A stretch of DNA of 64,000 bases. It comes from Actinoallomurus bryophytorum. GTDB taxonomy: Bacteria; Actinomycetota; Actinomycetes; Streptosporangiales; Streptosporangiaceae. This document shows, piece after piece, positions 8,906 through 15,886 of this stretch. A program made the translations under genes and the position numbers. Below the pieces are notes generated by a model that was not told the DNA's origin, did no database searches, and saw only the letters and a program-made list of their open reading frames with translations. The stretch is from positions 3,782,001 to 3,846,000 of the forward strand of contig NZ_VFOZ01000001.1 of the NCBI RefSeq assembly GCF_006716425.1, read 5' to 3'. Position 1 is the first letter of the stretch. Every line of letters starts with the position of its first letter.

Positions 8906-9387
8906 TTGGTGAACTGCAACGCGACGTCGAGATCCTTGCCCTTGAGCAGCGAGATCACGGTCTGCAGCTCGTCCTTCTTCTTGGAGCTGACCCGCAACTC
9001 GTCCCCCTGAATCTGCGCCCGAACGCTCTTCGGCCCCTCATCCCGGATGATCTTGCCGATCTTCTTGGCGTCTTCCTGGGAGATACCCTCCTTGAGCGCC
9101 ACCGTCAGCTTGTAGATCTTCCCGGACGGCTTAGGCTCGCCAGCATCGATCGCCTTGAGCGAGACACTCCGCTTGACGAGCTTGTCCTTCAACACGTCGA
9201 GAACGGCGTTCGCCCGCTCCTCGCTGTTGGCCTGAACCTCGATGGCCTCGCCGGCCCACTTGATCCCAGCATCGACGTTCCGAAAGTCGAACCGGTTGGC
9301 GATCTCTTTCCCCGCCTGGTTGAGCGCGTTGTCCACCTCCTGCCGGTCGAGCTTTGACACGATGTCGAAGGAGCTCTCAGCTGCCAC
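8896..9387 (-). CDS. YajQ family nucleotide/cyclic-di-GMP-binding protein
   Basis: 163 residues, the normal family length. Begins [20 protein letters not shown] and carries the two ferredoxin-like halves, with the family features [20 protein letters not shown], and the C-terminal [12 protein letters not shown]-like segment followed by LQFTNYR. Members bind nucleotides and in some bacteria cyclic di-GMP and act as cytosolic effectors; function in this organism is unknown. Start chosen at ATG 9387, at the conserved N-terminus. Confidence 0.95.
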   Translation of the reverse strand: MAAESSFDIVSKLDRQEVDNALNQAGKEIANRFDFRNVDAGIKWAGEAIEVQANSEERANAVLDVLKDKLVKRSVSLKAIDAGEPKPSGKIYKLTVALKEGISQEDAKKIGKIIRDEGPKSVRAQIQGDELRVSSKKKDELQTVISLLKGKDLDVALQFTNYR

Positions 9388-9541
9388 GTTTGCCTGCCCT
9401 CACAGAGAATGCCGATCTGAACAGGGTAGTGAGACCGGGGCCCGAACGAGGCCACCAGCGGCCCCACATGGCCCCGGAATCCGATGTCACCCTCGCGTTC
9501 AGAGTCCGCTATCCTTCTGAGCGTCGTTACGACGACGTGAC

Positions 9542-9623
9542 GGCGGGTTGCCCGAGTGGCCAATGGGAGCGGACTGTAAATCCGTCGGCTTAGCCTACCC
9601 AGGTTCGAACCCTGGACCCGCCA
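9542..9623 (+). tRNA. tRNA-Tyr (anticodon GTA)
   Basis: 82-nt cloverleaf with acceptor stem GGCGGGT/ACCCGCC, anticodon GTA at 9576-9578 and the long variable arm expected for tRNA-Tyr in bacteria, T-loop GGTTCGAACCC, discriminator A. CCA is not encoded. It marks the left edge of an accessory region. Confidence 0.96.
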
Positions 9624-9633
9624 CACCTCAAGG

Positions 9634-9672
9634 AACAGCCCCCCACCAGCGGTGACATGGTGAGGGGCTGTT
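9634..9672 (+). terminator. terminator after tRNA-Tyr
   Basis: AACAGCCCC / GGGGCTGTT stem extended by CCACCA/TGGTGA pairing around a short loop, followed by TTTCGTT. Confidence 0.7.
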
Positions 9673-9839
9673 TCGTTCATGTCCGGCTGTGTCCGGCTCC
9701 CTATGGGCGTCTGCGGCTAGTCGGGTCCAATGCGGGTCCAGGCTCAGCCCGTGTCTTCGATCCGTGTCGCTCCAGGCACGGAGAGCTCCCACCAGCCCTT
9801 GTTGCGACTAGACGTGGGAACGTCACGGAGTCAAGCGGT

Positions 9840-10058
9840 TAACCGATCACAGACTGTCAAGCGCCGGGCCGAGAGGTAATGGCCCGCAGCCAACGCGCTC
9901 CCGTCCCGGTCCTTACCGGCATGTCCGGGACATCTTCCCTCATTGCCGGTGACGTAAGCCGAGGCGGCGCCGGCGAGAACGACGGCCGCCCCGGCGAAGA
10001 CGTCCGGCTCACCGTTGCGGCCTCGCGGATCGCCTCTGGCACGCCGGAAGGACCGCAT
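9840..10058 (-). pseudogene. probable short-chain dehydrogenase (SDR) C-terminal remnant
   Basis: The minus-strand frame contains RNGEPDVFAGAAVVLAGAAS followed by AYVTG, which fits the SDR block GxPEEVAxAVxFLASDxASYVTG. The sequence after it (NEGRCPGHAG) departs from the expected VDGG ending and nothing upstream matches the nucleotide-binding domain. Read as a decayed fragment; the match is short. Confidence 0.4.
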
Positions 10059-10292
10059 ACGCAGGCCTCACCTGGGCTGGGACGATAGGGCTCGCCTAGA
10101 GTCCATATCGGTCTGGGCGAGAGGCGCTATCTGTTGTACGGCCCATCGGTCGCCGGTCGAGGGTCGCTGTGTCTTTGACGGTCAGGAAACCCGCGTCAGG
10201 CTGGCGGCCTGCTGCTGGTGGAGCGCTGCGGGTGACCAGCCGATCTCGCTTCGCATCCTCGGGATCGCTGCACCTCCCGGCTGTGCATGACA
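10059..10292. other. stretch without recognisable gene
   Basis: No frame here has both a plausible start and protein-like composition. It joins the SDR remnant to the low-GC hypothetical gene pair. Confidence 0.5.
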
Positions 10293-10937
10293 CTAGATAC
10301 CTCGGGGTCCACGCAAACGTCGGCCCAGTGTGCTGGGAGTCCCGGGTGGGGTAGTCCTCTGCAGTCTTGGATCAGGGCGTGAGAGAGCGGCCCAGTCGGG
10401 GGCATCAACGACCGCGGAAAGCAACGGTCCGCGAAGAATCTCTGTGGTGAGTTCATTCCCAATGTGCTCGGCGATAACGTCCAGGCATGCGGTTATGGCT
10501 TGCGAGGGGGAGGGGTGTCTTTCATGGACTCTACGCGAGAAATCGTGTTCGCTCCGTCCCCACGTGGTGATCGGATCGCCAGGTTCAAATGATTCTACGA
10601 GCTGACCGTCCACGACGTAGACAAATTGCGCGAGCGCCTTTGCGGTTCGGAAGAGAACGATTGTTCTCGTGTGGCTGGAAAGCCCACGAACTATAGCGTT
10701 CAGGGACCCTATCGGGTTGTAGAACTCGATACAGAAAGCCCAACCTTCCAGTATGCCGGCGCGCAGTATTGTGTTGGTTGAGGTCGGTTCGATGGTGTCA
10801 AAACATTCGTCTGAGGAAAGCCAGTGAGCCCTGTTCCCATCCGCACCGTATATCTCGACAATTTCTTCCGCGCTACGCCCTGCGGACAGAGTCAGGCAGA
10901 AGTTTTCAGATTTCCCCAGATTCCAATCTTCTGACAT
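10293..10937 (-). CDS. hypothetical protein, DUF6461-like
   Basis: 214 residues, no signal peptide or membrane helix. The order CLTLSAG...EEIVEIYGA near the N-terminus, a central GWAFCIEFYNPIGSLNAIVR, then FVYVVDGQLVESFEPGDP resembles the DUF6461 family found in actinomycetes; the assignment is from memory of the pattern only. Base composition is clearly lower in GC than the core genes, in keeping with transfer. Its ATG at 10937 directly abuts the stop of the next upstream gene (10938-11195), so both form one transcript. Confidence 0.55.
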   Translation of the reverse strand: MSEDWNLGKSENFCLTLSAGRSAEEIVEIYGADGNRAHWLSSDECFDTIEPTSTNTILRAGILEGWAFCIEFYNPIGSLNAIVRGLSSHTRTIVLFRTAKALAQFVYVVDGQLVESFEPGDPITTWGRSEHDFSRRVHERHPSPSQAITACLDVIAEHIGNELTTEILRGPLLSAVVDAPDWAALSRPDPRLQRTTPPGTPSTLGRRLRGPRGI

Positions 10938-11195
10938 CTAGTCGCGGGTCCGTCCTTGGTCGTCTTCCAGAGCAGCCAAAAGCTCTGCTAGTAGCGGTCT
11001 CGTGGAGATGACGCCGCGAGCGTAGATGTCCGCCCTCGGAGACGGTGCGGCCAGATAGTTCTTCCTCTTCCTCGGCCCTATATGTGCTAGGCATAGATTT
11101 TGGTCGATTGCGTAGGCGCCACATATCTCTCCTAGTTTGGAAGGGTCGGCAGCCTTTAGGCAAATTTCATCCAATGTTGAAACGGTCAACGTCAC
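10938..11195 (-). CDS. hypothetical small protein, first gene of a low-GC pair
   Basis: 85 residues from a GTG at 11195. Sequence features: charged N-terminus MTLTVSTLDEICLKAADPSK, a CGAYAIDQNLC segment with two cysteines, and a C-terminal helix PLLAELLAALEDDQGRTRD. No family recognised. No convincing ribosome site precedes the start, so the true start is uncertain. Ends exactly where the downstream gene begins, so the two are probably co-translated. Confidence 0.45.
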   Translation of the reverse strand: MTLTVSTLDEICLKAADPSKLGEICGAYAIDQNLCLAHIGPRKRKNYLAAPSPRADIYARGVISTRPLLAELLAALEDDQGRTRD

Positions 11196-11786
11196 CTCAA
11201 GCTCGTAGCGATCCCATAGCCTTCATCGATCGTGCCGGTAGGACGTAGACCGCTGCACGGGGGTTGCCGGGTTGGCAGGATGCGGCCAGCTCTTATGTGG
11301 TGTCGACACGCGCATAGCCAACTGCAGGCTCCGGCTGTGTTGACGGTCGCCGAAAGCCACTCAAACCGCGATCGGGCCGGATACGGGCCGAAAACAGGGC
11401 CGACGACGACGAACATGCAGGTAAAGGCAGTTGAGCGGTGGGCCTGTAAGTCCGTCGGCCTAACCTACCCCCGGCGTAGGGGCGTTACGGTCCAAGCCTG
11501 ATTCCGTGACGCCCATGGCGCGATTCCTCCGTCTACCGGTTTGGTGGACATGTGGTCTTGCGATGCTGAGATGAGACCGGTTGGCAGGGTGCGCACGTAA
11601 GCCCGCATCGGTTAGCACGACCGTGTTAGCCAAGTCAGTCCTGAGCGCGTCCAGAGGTCGGTCGACGCGGGCCGGTCGATGACCATGGCCAGTTACGGCC
11701 CATGCTGTCCGCGAACCCAGGTGAGGCTTGTCGCCCCCTGGTTCTAACGTGGCGAGAGACACGAGATCCGAGCAGAGGAGATCGTT
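11196..11786. other. gene-poor stretch containing a degenerate tRNA-Tyr 3' segment
   Basis: No protein frame is convincing. Bases 11443-11470 repeat the anticodon-to-variable-arm part of tRNA-Tyr (see separate entry). The remainder up to the Shine-Dalgarno AGAGGAG at 11774-11780 shows no recognised signal. Confidence 0.5.
11433..11470 (+). repeat. degenerate copy of the tRNA-Tyr anticodon/variable arm (possible att remnant)
   Basis: GAGCGG...CCTGTAAGTCCGTCGGCC followed by TAACCTACCC matches 9567-9600 of tRNA-Tyr (GAGCGGACTGTAAATCCGTC then GGCTTAGCCTACCC) with a 4-base insertion and about five substitutions. No acceptor stem or T-arm is formed, so it is not a tRNA gene. Position and partial identity fit the far attachment site of an element that used tRNA-Tyr. 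Confidence 0.65.
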
Positions 11787-12104
11787 GTGACCGCAGAACA
11801 CATCCACTCCGGAGCATCTCAGGTCGATGACACTGACGTCGCCCAGGCCATGGCCGTCTACGACGTCCTCAACACCGATGAACAGCGCGAAGTGTTCCGC
11901 ACCGTGTACCGCGCGGTGGCCGCATACCGCCACACAAGCGACATTGACCACCTCAAAAAGCTGGCGGACAGTGTTGAGGGAATGGTCGTCCACGAAACCA
12001 ACCACCCGGGCGTGCGGGAAAAGATCAGGAACGTACCGAAGACCGCGCGTGCGGCTGGCGGGGTCGTGGACACTGCGGAGGTGATCCGGCGACTCCGGGG
12101 GTAG
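11787..12104 (+). CDS. small protein, antitoxin-like first gene of a two-gene module (DUF6247-like)
   Basis: 105 residues from GTG 11787, preceded by AGAGGAG. Alpha-helical, acidic protein: DDTDVAQAMAVYDVLNTDEQ, then RTVYRAVAAYRHTSDIDHL and a C-terminal basic stretch. The pattern resembles small actinomycete proteins annotated DUF6247, which lie next to toxin-like genes; this is recall, not a search. Two bases separate its stop from the GTG of the next gene, so it is the first cistron of a bicistronic unit. Confidence 0.6.
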   Translation: MTAEHIHSGASQVDDTDVAQAMAVYDVLNTDEQREVFRTVYRAVAAYRHTSDIDHLKKLADSVEGMVVHETNHPGVREKIRNVPKTARAAGGVVDTAEVIRRLRG

Positions 12105-12106
12105 AC

Positions 12107-12427
12107 GTGAGGCCGCTGGCGCTCACAGGGAACAGCCAGAAGGTCATTGCAGACTGGCAGGCCACCAACCCACCCGAGGTGGCGAAGGTGCGCTTAGCCG
12201 AGGTAGTGGCAACACTCGAAGATGGCACGTGGGACGCTCCTCGCTGGCATCCCTTGGACGACCCGCCAAACCCGGACTTTGTGGCTCTGCGCCCTGGGCA
12301 GAGCCTGCAGATCTACTTCCACATCGTTGTCGACGACGCCCCCGACTACCGCGAAGTCGCCGACATCGTCTCGATCGATGTCGACGAGCGGTACAACCTG
12401 CCTTTCGCTGAGGCCCCTGAGCGTTGA
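12107..12427 (+). CDS. small protein, possible RelE/ParE-like toxin partner
   Basis: 106 residues from GTG 12107 with GGGGG upstream inside the preceding gene. Pattern: an N-terminal helix pair (NSQKVIADWQATNPPEVAKV), then beta-rich segments QIYFHIVVDDAPDYREVADI and VSIDVDERYNLP. Size, the partner gene and the late beta-strand region resemble RelE/ParE-type toxins, but no catalytic residues can be named with confidence. Toxin-antitoxin role is inferred from arrangement only. Confidence 0.55.
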   Translation: MRPLALTGNSQKVIADWQATNPPEVAKVRLAEVVATLEDGTWDAPRWHPLDDPPNPDFVALRPGQSLQIYFHIVVDDAPDYREVADIVSIDVDERYNLPFAEAPER

Positions 12428-12636
12428 CGGACTGCGGGTGTATGGCGTGCGAGGCCATCTGAGGTATCGGCACGGCGCTTATGGGAGCTGCCGAGGCGTG
12501 GGGAAGGGAGAAGGGCGCAGTGGTATCGGTGACCGACACCAATCTGAGCAGCCCTCTGTCAATCCCGTTCTACGAGGGTCGGATGGGTTACCGCAGGCAA
12601 GCCGTGATTCTCCGCAAGATGCTGCAACCTGAGTGA
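12425..12636 (+). pseudogene. GNAT acetyltransferase C-terminal fragment, frameshifted
   Basis: One frame reads GIGTALMGAAEAWGREKGA then SVTDTNLSSPLSIPFYEGRM and GYRRQAVILRKML to a stop at 12634. This is the acetyl-CoA-binding motif A and the C-terminal NxxxxxFYExxGF block of GNAT enzymes. An in-frame stop precedes GIG; the preceding residues (VRGHLR, expected RGxGxG) lie in another frame. The N-terminal half of the domain is absent. Non-functional remnant. Confidence 0.7.
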
Positions 12637-12855
12637 GCCGCCGTCCCATGCGACAGCTCTACGTGCTGAGTCATCCCCTACCTTCATCCCACCCGTAGAG
12701 CGTGGCCTGCTGGGCGTGTTCTGGGACGGAGGTAGAGGGATGACCTGGCTTCCACCTCAGCCACCCCCGGAGTGGGCCGCGCGAAGGAACGCAGTCATTC
12801 CTGAGGTATCGGATTCCCGCGGCTCGCTCGGATCGTCAGCACGCCGGCAAGTACT

Positions 12856-13416
12856 TCACTCGGTCTGCTGGGCCGTACGGTCGAGCACGGTCTGGCGCAG
12901 TGCCCGGGGGTCTATGCCCAGTTCTGCCAAGACTCTGGTGATGGTGTCCTCGCCGGCGGCGAGAAGCCCGAGTAGTAGGTGCTCGGTGTCGATGCGCTCG
13001 CCGCCGAGTTCGCGTACCTGGTGAAGGGAAAGCTGGATCACCTTCTTCAGTTGCAGTGAGAAGGCCGGTCGCGGGTAGCGGAACGCGCCGGGTCCGAAGT
13101 TTCTGTCGGCGCGTTGCTGGATCTCGGCGACGTCGATGCCCAGCGTGGACAGGGCGTCCGCCGCGCTGTGGCCGCCGGAGGTCGGTACGTCGGCCTCACG
13201 CAGTACGTCTTCCACCGCCGTGCGTGTTCGGGTGATCTCGAGTCCGTGCGCTCGCAGCGCTTCGCTCGCCGTTCCGGCGGTCTGTGCCAGTCCGAGCAGG
13301 AGGTGCTCGGTGCCGATGAAGTCGTGGTGGAGTGAGTCCGCGGCGTCTCGGGCGGCGACGATGGCGCGCTTGGCCAGTTCTGTGAACCGGTCGTACACGG
13401 TCGTGATTTCATTCAT
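12856..13416 (-). CDS. stand-alone double Clp N-domain protein
   Basis: 186 residues made of two Clp R/N repeats like those at the N-terminus of ClpA/ClpC, with no ATPase domain. Repeat 1: YDRFTELAKRAIVAARDAAD then FIGTEHLLLGL; repeat 2: FSLQLKKVIQLSLHQVRELG then RIDTEHLLLGLLAAGE. Such domains bind adaptor proteins or degradation tags. Its ATG lies one base after the stop of the HTH gene 13418-13663 and has AAGGAGA inside that gene, so the two are co-translated. The fused form of the same architecture is at 23980-24696. Confidence 0.85.
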   Translation of the reverse strand: MNEITTVYDRFTELAKRAIVAARDAADSLHHDFIGTEHLLLGLAQTAGTASEALRAHGLEITRTRTAVEDVLREADVPTSGGHSAADALSTLGIDVAEIQQRADRNFGPGAFRYPRPAFSLQLKKVIQLSLHQVRELGGERIDTEHLLLGLLAAGEDTITRVLAELGIDPRALRQTVLDRTAQQTE

Positions 13417-13417
13417 G

Positions 13418-13663
13418 TCAGTTCTCCTTGCCTGTGACCTTGCGACGCCCGGCGTGCTTTTCGTGCACGGTTTGGCGGCTTACCCGCAGCGCTGTGGCGA
13501 TGTTCTGCCAGGACCAGCCCTCGTCACGGGCGTTGTCCACGTGCAGGCGTTCGAGTTCCTCCAGCAGCCGGCGCAGTTCGAAAACCGCCCGTAGCCCGAC
13601 GGCCGGATCCTTGTTGGTCACCTGGGCTGCCAGCGCGGTCGCCGGCGTCTCATCGGCGTTCAT
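13418..13663 (-). CDS. small HTH DNA-binding protein paired with the Clp_N protein
   Basis: 81 residues from ATG 13663. The C-terminal half contains a helix-turn-helix (SWQNIATALRVSRQTVHEKH) that lines up with the HTH of the fused regulator at 23980-24696 (SWTEIGQYMGVSKQAAQKRF). The preceding helix LRRLLEELERLHVDNARDEG also corresponds. The ATG is seven bases from a -10-like element and has no ribosome site, suggesting a leaderless mRNA. Two GTCA...TGAC palindromes cover the promoter, so autoregulation is likely (inference). Confidence 0.75.
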   Translation of the reverse strand: MNADETPATALAAQVTNKDPAVGLRAVFELRRLLEELERLHVDNARDEGWSWQNIATALRVSRQTVHEKHAGRRKVTGKEN

Positions 13664-13664
13664 G

Positions 13665-13710
13665 CTGTCAGGATTCCCTGACAGTCGCCTTCGTGTCAAG
13701 GCACCCTGAC
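13665..13710 (-). promoter_or_regulatory. palindromic operators over a leaderless promoter of the HTH/Clp_N operon
   Basis: Read on the minus strand: TTGACA (13699-13694), 17-base spacer, GAATCC (13676-13671), then seven bases to ATG 13663. Operator 1 at 13665-13684 is CTGTCAGG-ATTC-CCTGACAG, a perfect 8-bp inverted repeat over the -10. Operator 2 at 13695-13710 is GTCAAGG-CA-CCCTGAC over the -35, with one mismatch. The arrangement mirrors that at 23932-23980. Confidence 0.65.
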
Positions 13711-13771
13711 GAGCGCGCTGCCGAGTCGGCGCGTGCCGGCTTCGCGCCCGCAGGCCGACAGTTCACCCACA

Positions 13772-13832
13772 CGCAACGACTGGTTGCGCGTCTCCGGGGG
13801 TGTGATGTACGTTCGTGCAACCAACGGTTGCA
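13772..13832. promoter_or_regulatory. two GCAAC-type inverted repeats upstream of a small cupin gene
   Basis: CGCAAC-GACTG-GTTGCG at 13772-13788 and TGCAACC-AAC-GGTTGCA at 13816-13832. Both share the half-site GCAAC/GTTGC and have centres 44 bases apart. They lie 26-86 bases before the cupin start and are likely operator sites for an unidentified repressor. Confidence 0.6.
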
Positions 13833-13857
13833 TCACATTGATACAAGGAGAGACGCC

Positions 13858-14205
13858 GTGGTGGACACTTCGAGCCAGGCCTCAGCTCAGAAGCCTCAGC
13901 ACGCGACGATCGTGGATCCCGACGCGCACCAAGTCGTGTTCGAGAACGAACACGTCCGGGTGATCCATGCGCGGGCCTCGCACGGTTGGGAAAGCGCGAT
14001 GCACTCGCACTCGCCGATGCTCGTGGTCAACCTCGGCTCCGGCCGCCAGAAAGTGACCTGGGGGGACGAGACGACGCAGATCGTGGATCTAAACCCAGGC
14101 GCGGTCGTCTGGCAGGAAAGCGCTTTCGATCACGCCTGGGAGTTGCTCGCGGGCGAAGTAAACGTGATCCTCGTCGAGGTCAAGTCGGCAAACGCCGAAA
14201 AATAA
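13858..14205 (+). CDS. small cupin-fold protein
   Basis: About 115 residues from GTG 13858, eight bases after AAGGAGA. The middle reads MHSHSPMLVVNLGSGRQKVT then DLNPGAVVWQESAFDHAWEL: the HxH...G motif and the downstream histidine of a single-domain cupin, so a metal site of two or three histidines is plausible. A longer frame continues upstream but lacks a good start and overlaps the operator palindromes. Ligand or reaction unknown; the two inverted repeats upstream suggest tight regulation. Confidence 0.65.
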   Translation: MVDTSSQASAQKPQHATIVDPDAHQVVFENEHVRVIHARASHGWESAMHSHSPMLVVNLGSGRQKVTWGDETTQIVDLNPGAVVWQESAFDHAWELLAGEVNVILVEVKSANAEK

Positions 14206-14360
14206 GAAGGCGACGGTCGGTGAGCACCACTCTTCCTGACGAGCCCCAAGGAGTTCGTCGAGATCGGATCCGTATCGCGGAAATCCGCGCGACGAACAGA
14301 TCGGCAACCGGCACTAGGCCAGAGGACGAACCAGCCCGCACGTACGAAAGGAACGTCGTC

Positions 14361-14822
14361 GTGGACTACGACACGATCGAACGAGAGCTTTACATCGACG
14401 CCTCACCAGAGGTGGTCTTCGAGGTGGTCAGCAGTCCGAAATATGTCGCGGAGTGGTGGTCCGACGAGGCGGAGTTCTCGCCGACACCCGGTGATCCTGG
14501 GTGGGTCGGCTTCGGCGATGCCACCGAGGGTGGCAAGCGGGAGCGGTTCACCGTTGCCGACGCAGTGCCCTACCGGCTCTTCTCCTTCCGGTGGACCCAT
14601 CAGGAAGGGGAGACGGCATCGCCCAGCAACTCCCTTCTCGTCGTCATCGAGCTCGAGCCGTCCGGCAACGGCACTCTCCTGCGCTTCACTGAGACGGGGT
14701 TCCTCGTACGCGGTGGGGACGAGGCGACGGCCGCCGCCTGGCATGCCGACCACACCAACGGCTGGGACCTTTTCCTGCCGAGGCTGGTGACGCACGCCGA
14801 GCGAATCAGTGTGGGCGCGTGA
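14361..14822 (+). CDS. SRPBCC / AHSA1-type ligand-binding domain protein
   Basis: About 153 residues from GTG 14361 with GAAAGGAA upstream. Carries the AHSA1/Bet v1-like pattern: IERELYIDASPEVVFEVVSS, AEWWSDEAEFSP, PYRLFSFRWTH, GTLLRFTETGF and C-terminal helix WDLFLPRLVTH. Cytosolic helix-grip fold with a hydrophobic cavity; ligand unknown. Its stop overlaps the GTG of the ArsR regulator (GTGA), the common SRPBCC-ArsR pairing, so both act together. Confidence 0.85.
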   Translation: MDYDTIERELYIDASPEVVFEVVSSPKYVAEWWSDEAEFSPTPGDPGWVGFGDATEGGKRERFTVADAVPYRLFSFRWTHQEGETASPSNSLLVVIELEPSGNGTLLRFTETGFLVRGGDEATAAAWHADHTNGWDLFLPRLVTHAERISVGA

Positions 14823-15199
14823 ACGTACTGATCGATGACGAACTGTGGTCGACGGTCGGCGACCCGACCCGGCGGCGCATGCTCGACCTGCTGCTCGCCG
14901 ACGGGCACGGCACTGCCACCAGCCTGAGCGAGCAGCTGCCGGTGACCCGTCAGGCGATCGCCAAGCACCTCGCGGTTCTCGAACGGGTCGGCTTGGTACG
15001 CCCTACGGTCGCCGGCCGGGAGAAGCGGTACCACGTCGACAAGGCGCAGCTCGGTCTGGCCGTGGCTCAGCTGGCCCAGGTCAGCCACGACTGGGACTCC
15101 CGTCTCCAGCGCATTCGCCGGATCGCGGAGAGGATCCAACGCGACGGCGGAACGCCGGACGCGCCTTCGACGGATTCCGACGAAGGCGAGCCCGCGTAA
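14819..15199 (+). CDS. ArsR/SmtB-family transcriptional regulator
   Basis: 126 residues, winged helix-turn-helix: DELWSTVGDPTRRRMLDLLL, then TSLSEQLPVTRQAIAKHLAV as the recognition helix, followed by the wing LVRPTVAGREKRYHV. No cysteine pair for metal sensing is visible, so it belongs to the non-metal group commonly coupled to SRPBCC genes. The GTG start at 14819 overlaps the upstream stop by four bases. The C-terminus is an acidic tail. Confidence 0.88.
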   Translation: MNVLIDDELWSTVGDPTRRRMLDLLLADGHGTATSLSEQLPVTRQAIAKHLAVLERVGLVRPTVAGREKRYHVDKAQLGLAVAQLAQVSHDWDSRLQRIRRIAERIQRDGGTPDAPSTDSDEGEPA

Positions 15200-15301
15200 A
15201 TTGATCTTCCGTGAGCGGAAATGTCATCGAGCATCACGTCTGGAGTCGCGCCGATCGGAGATGTACCTTTATAGGCGCGTGTAATCCAGAAGGGAAGCAA
15301 C

Positions 15302-15619
15302 ATGCCTGGTGACTACCAAATGGGAATGTCGACGTATCCGTGTGCCGAGTATGCCGATGGTCACATTGGATACTGCGCATTCGTCGGATACGTCAAGGTT
15401 CCCATGGTGGCGAGCGAAATGGAGAAGATGCCACAGTTCCTCGGTTGGCGATCTGCCAACGAGTCCCGCATCGAAATACCTCTCGAAAGAATCATCGCGG
15501 CGCTCGAGGACGTCGGCATCACCGTGAACTACGACCCTCCCGAGGTCGCCCGACTTATCGAGTCACGTAAGACCGCCGATCACGTAGGCCCTGGCGAGCC
15601 AGGGCCGGAGATTCCTTAG
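15302..15619 (+). CDS. hypothetical protein, unknown function
   Basis: 105 residues from ATG 15302 with AGAAGGGAA upstream. Sequence shows a Cys-containing start (MSTYPCAEYADGHIGYCAF), a middle segment EMEKMPQFLGWRSANESRIE and a helix PLERIIAALEDVGITVNYDP. No signal peptide, membrane span or recognised family. Base composition is somewhat lower in GC than its neighbours. Confidence 0.5.
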   Translation: MPGDYQMGMSTYPCAEYADGHIGYCAFVGYVKVPMVASEMEKMPQFLGWRSANESRIEIPLERIIAALEDVGITVNYDPPEVARLIESRKTADHVGPGEPGPEIP

Positions 15620-15886
15620 GCAACGGGCGGCGAAAGGGCAGCCGGGGAGGCGATGCCTGACGAGGCGACGACTGATCGAGCGGCTGTTCGGCGGCGAGGT
15701 GGTCAGCGCCATCAGCTCGCCGGGCGACGGTCTGGCGGCGCGTGTGCACTCGGCGAAGCGGGGCGTTGGTTCGTCGAGGCGGCGAACTCCGACGGCGCCG
15801 CGCACCACCACCGGAGACCGCCAGCCTGACCTGCTTCGATACCATCATCAGACGGTGTCGATGCGCCCGAGTTAGGGACGGCCCTG
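15620..15886. other. short stretch without recognisable gene
   Basis: No frame with start, ribosome site and protein-like composition was found between the hypothetical gene and the cation transporter. Confidence 0.4.

Noticed and set aside
11433-11470. Second functional tRNA-Tyr
   Set aside because: No acceptor stem or T-arm; only the anticodon-to-variable-arm part is similar, with an insertion.
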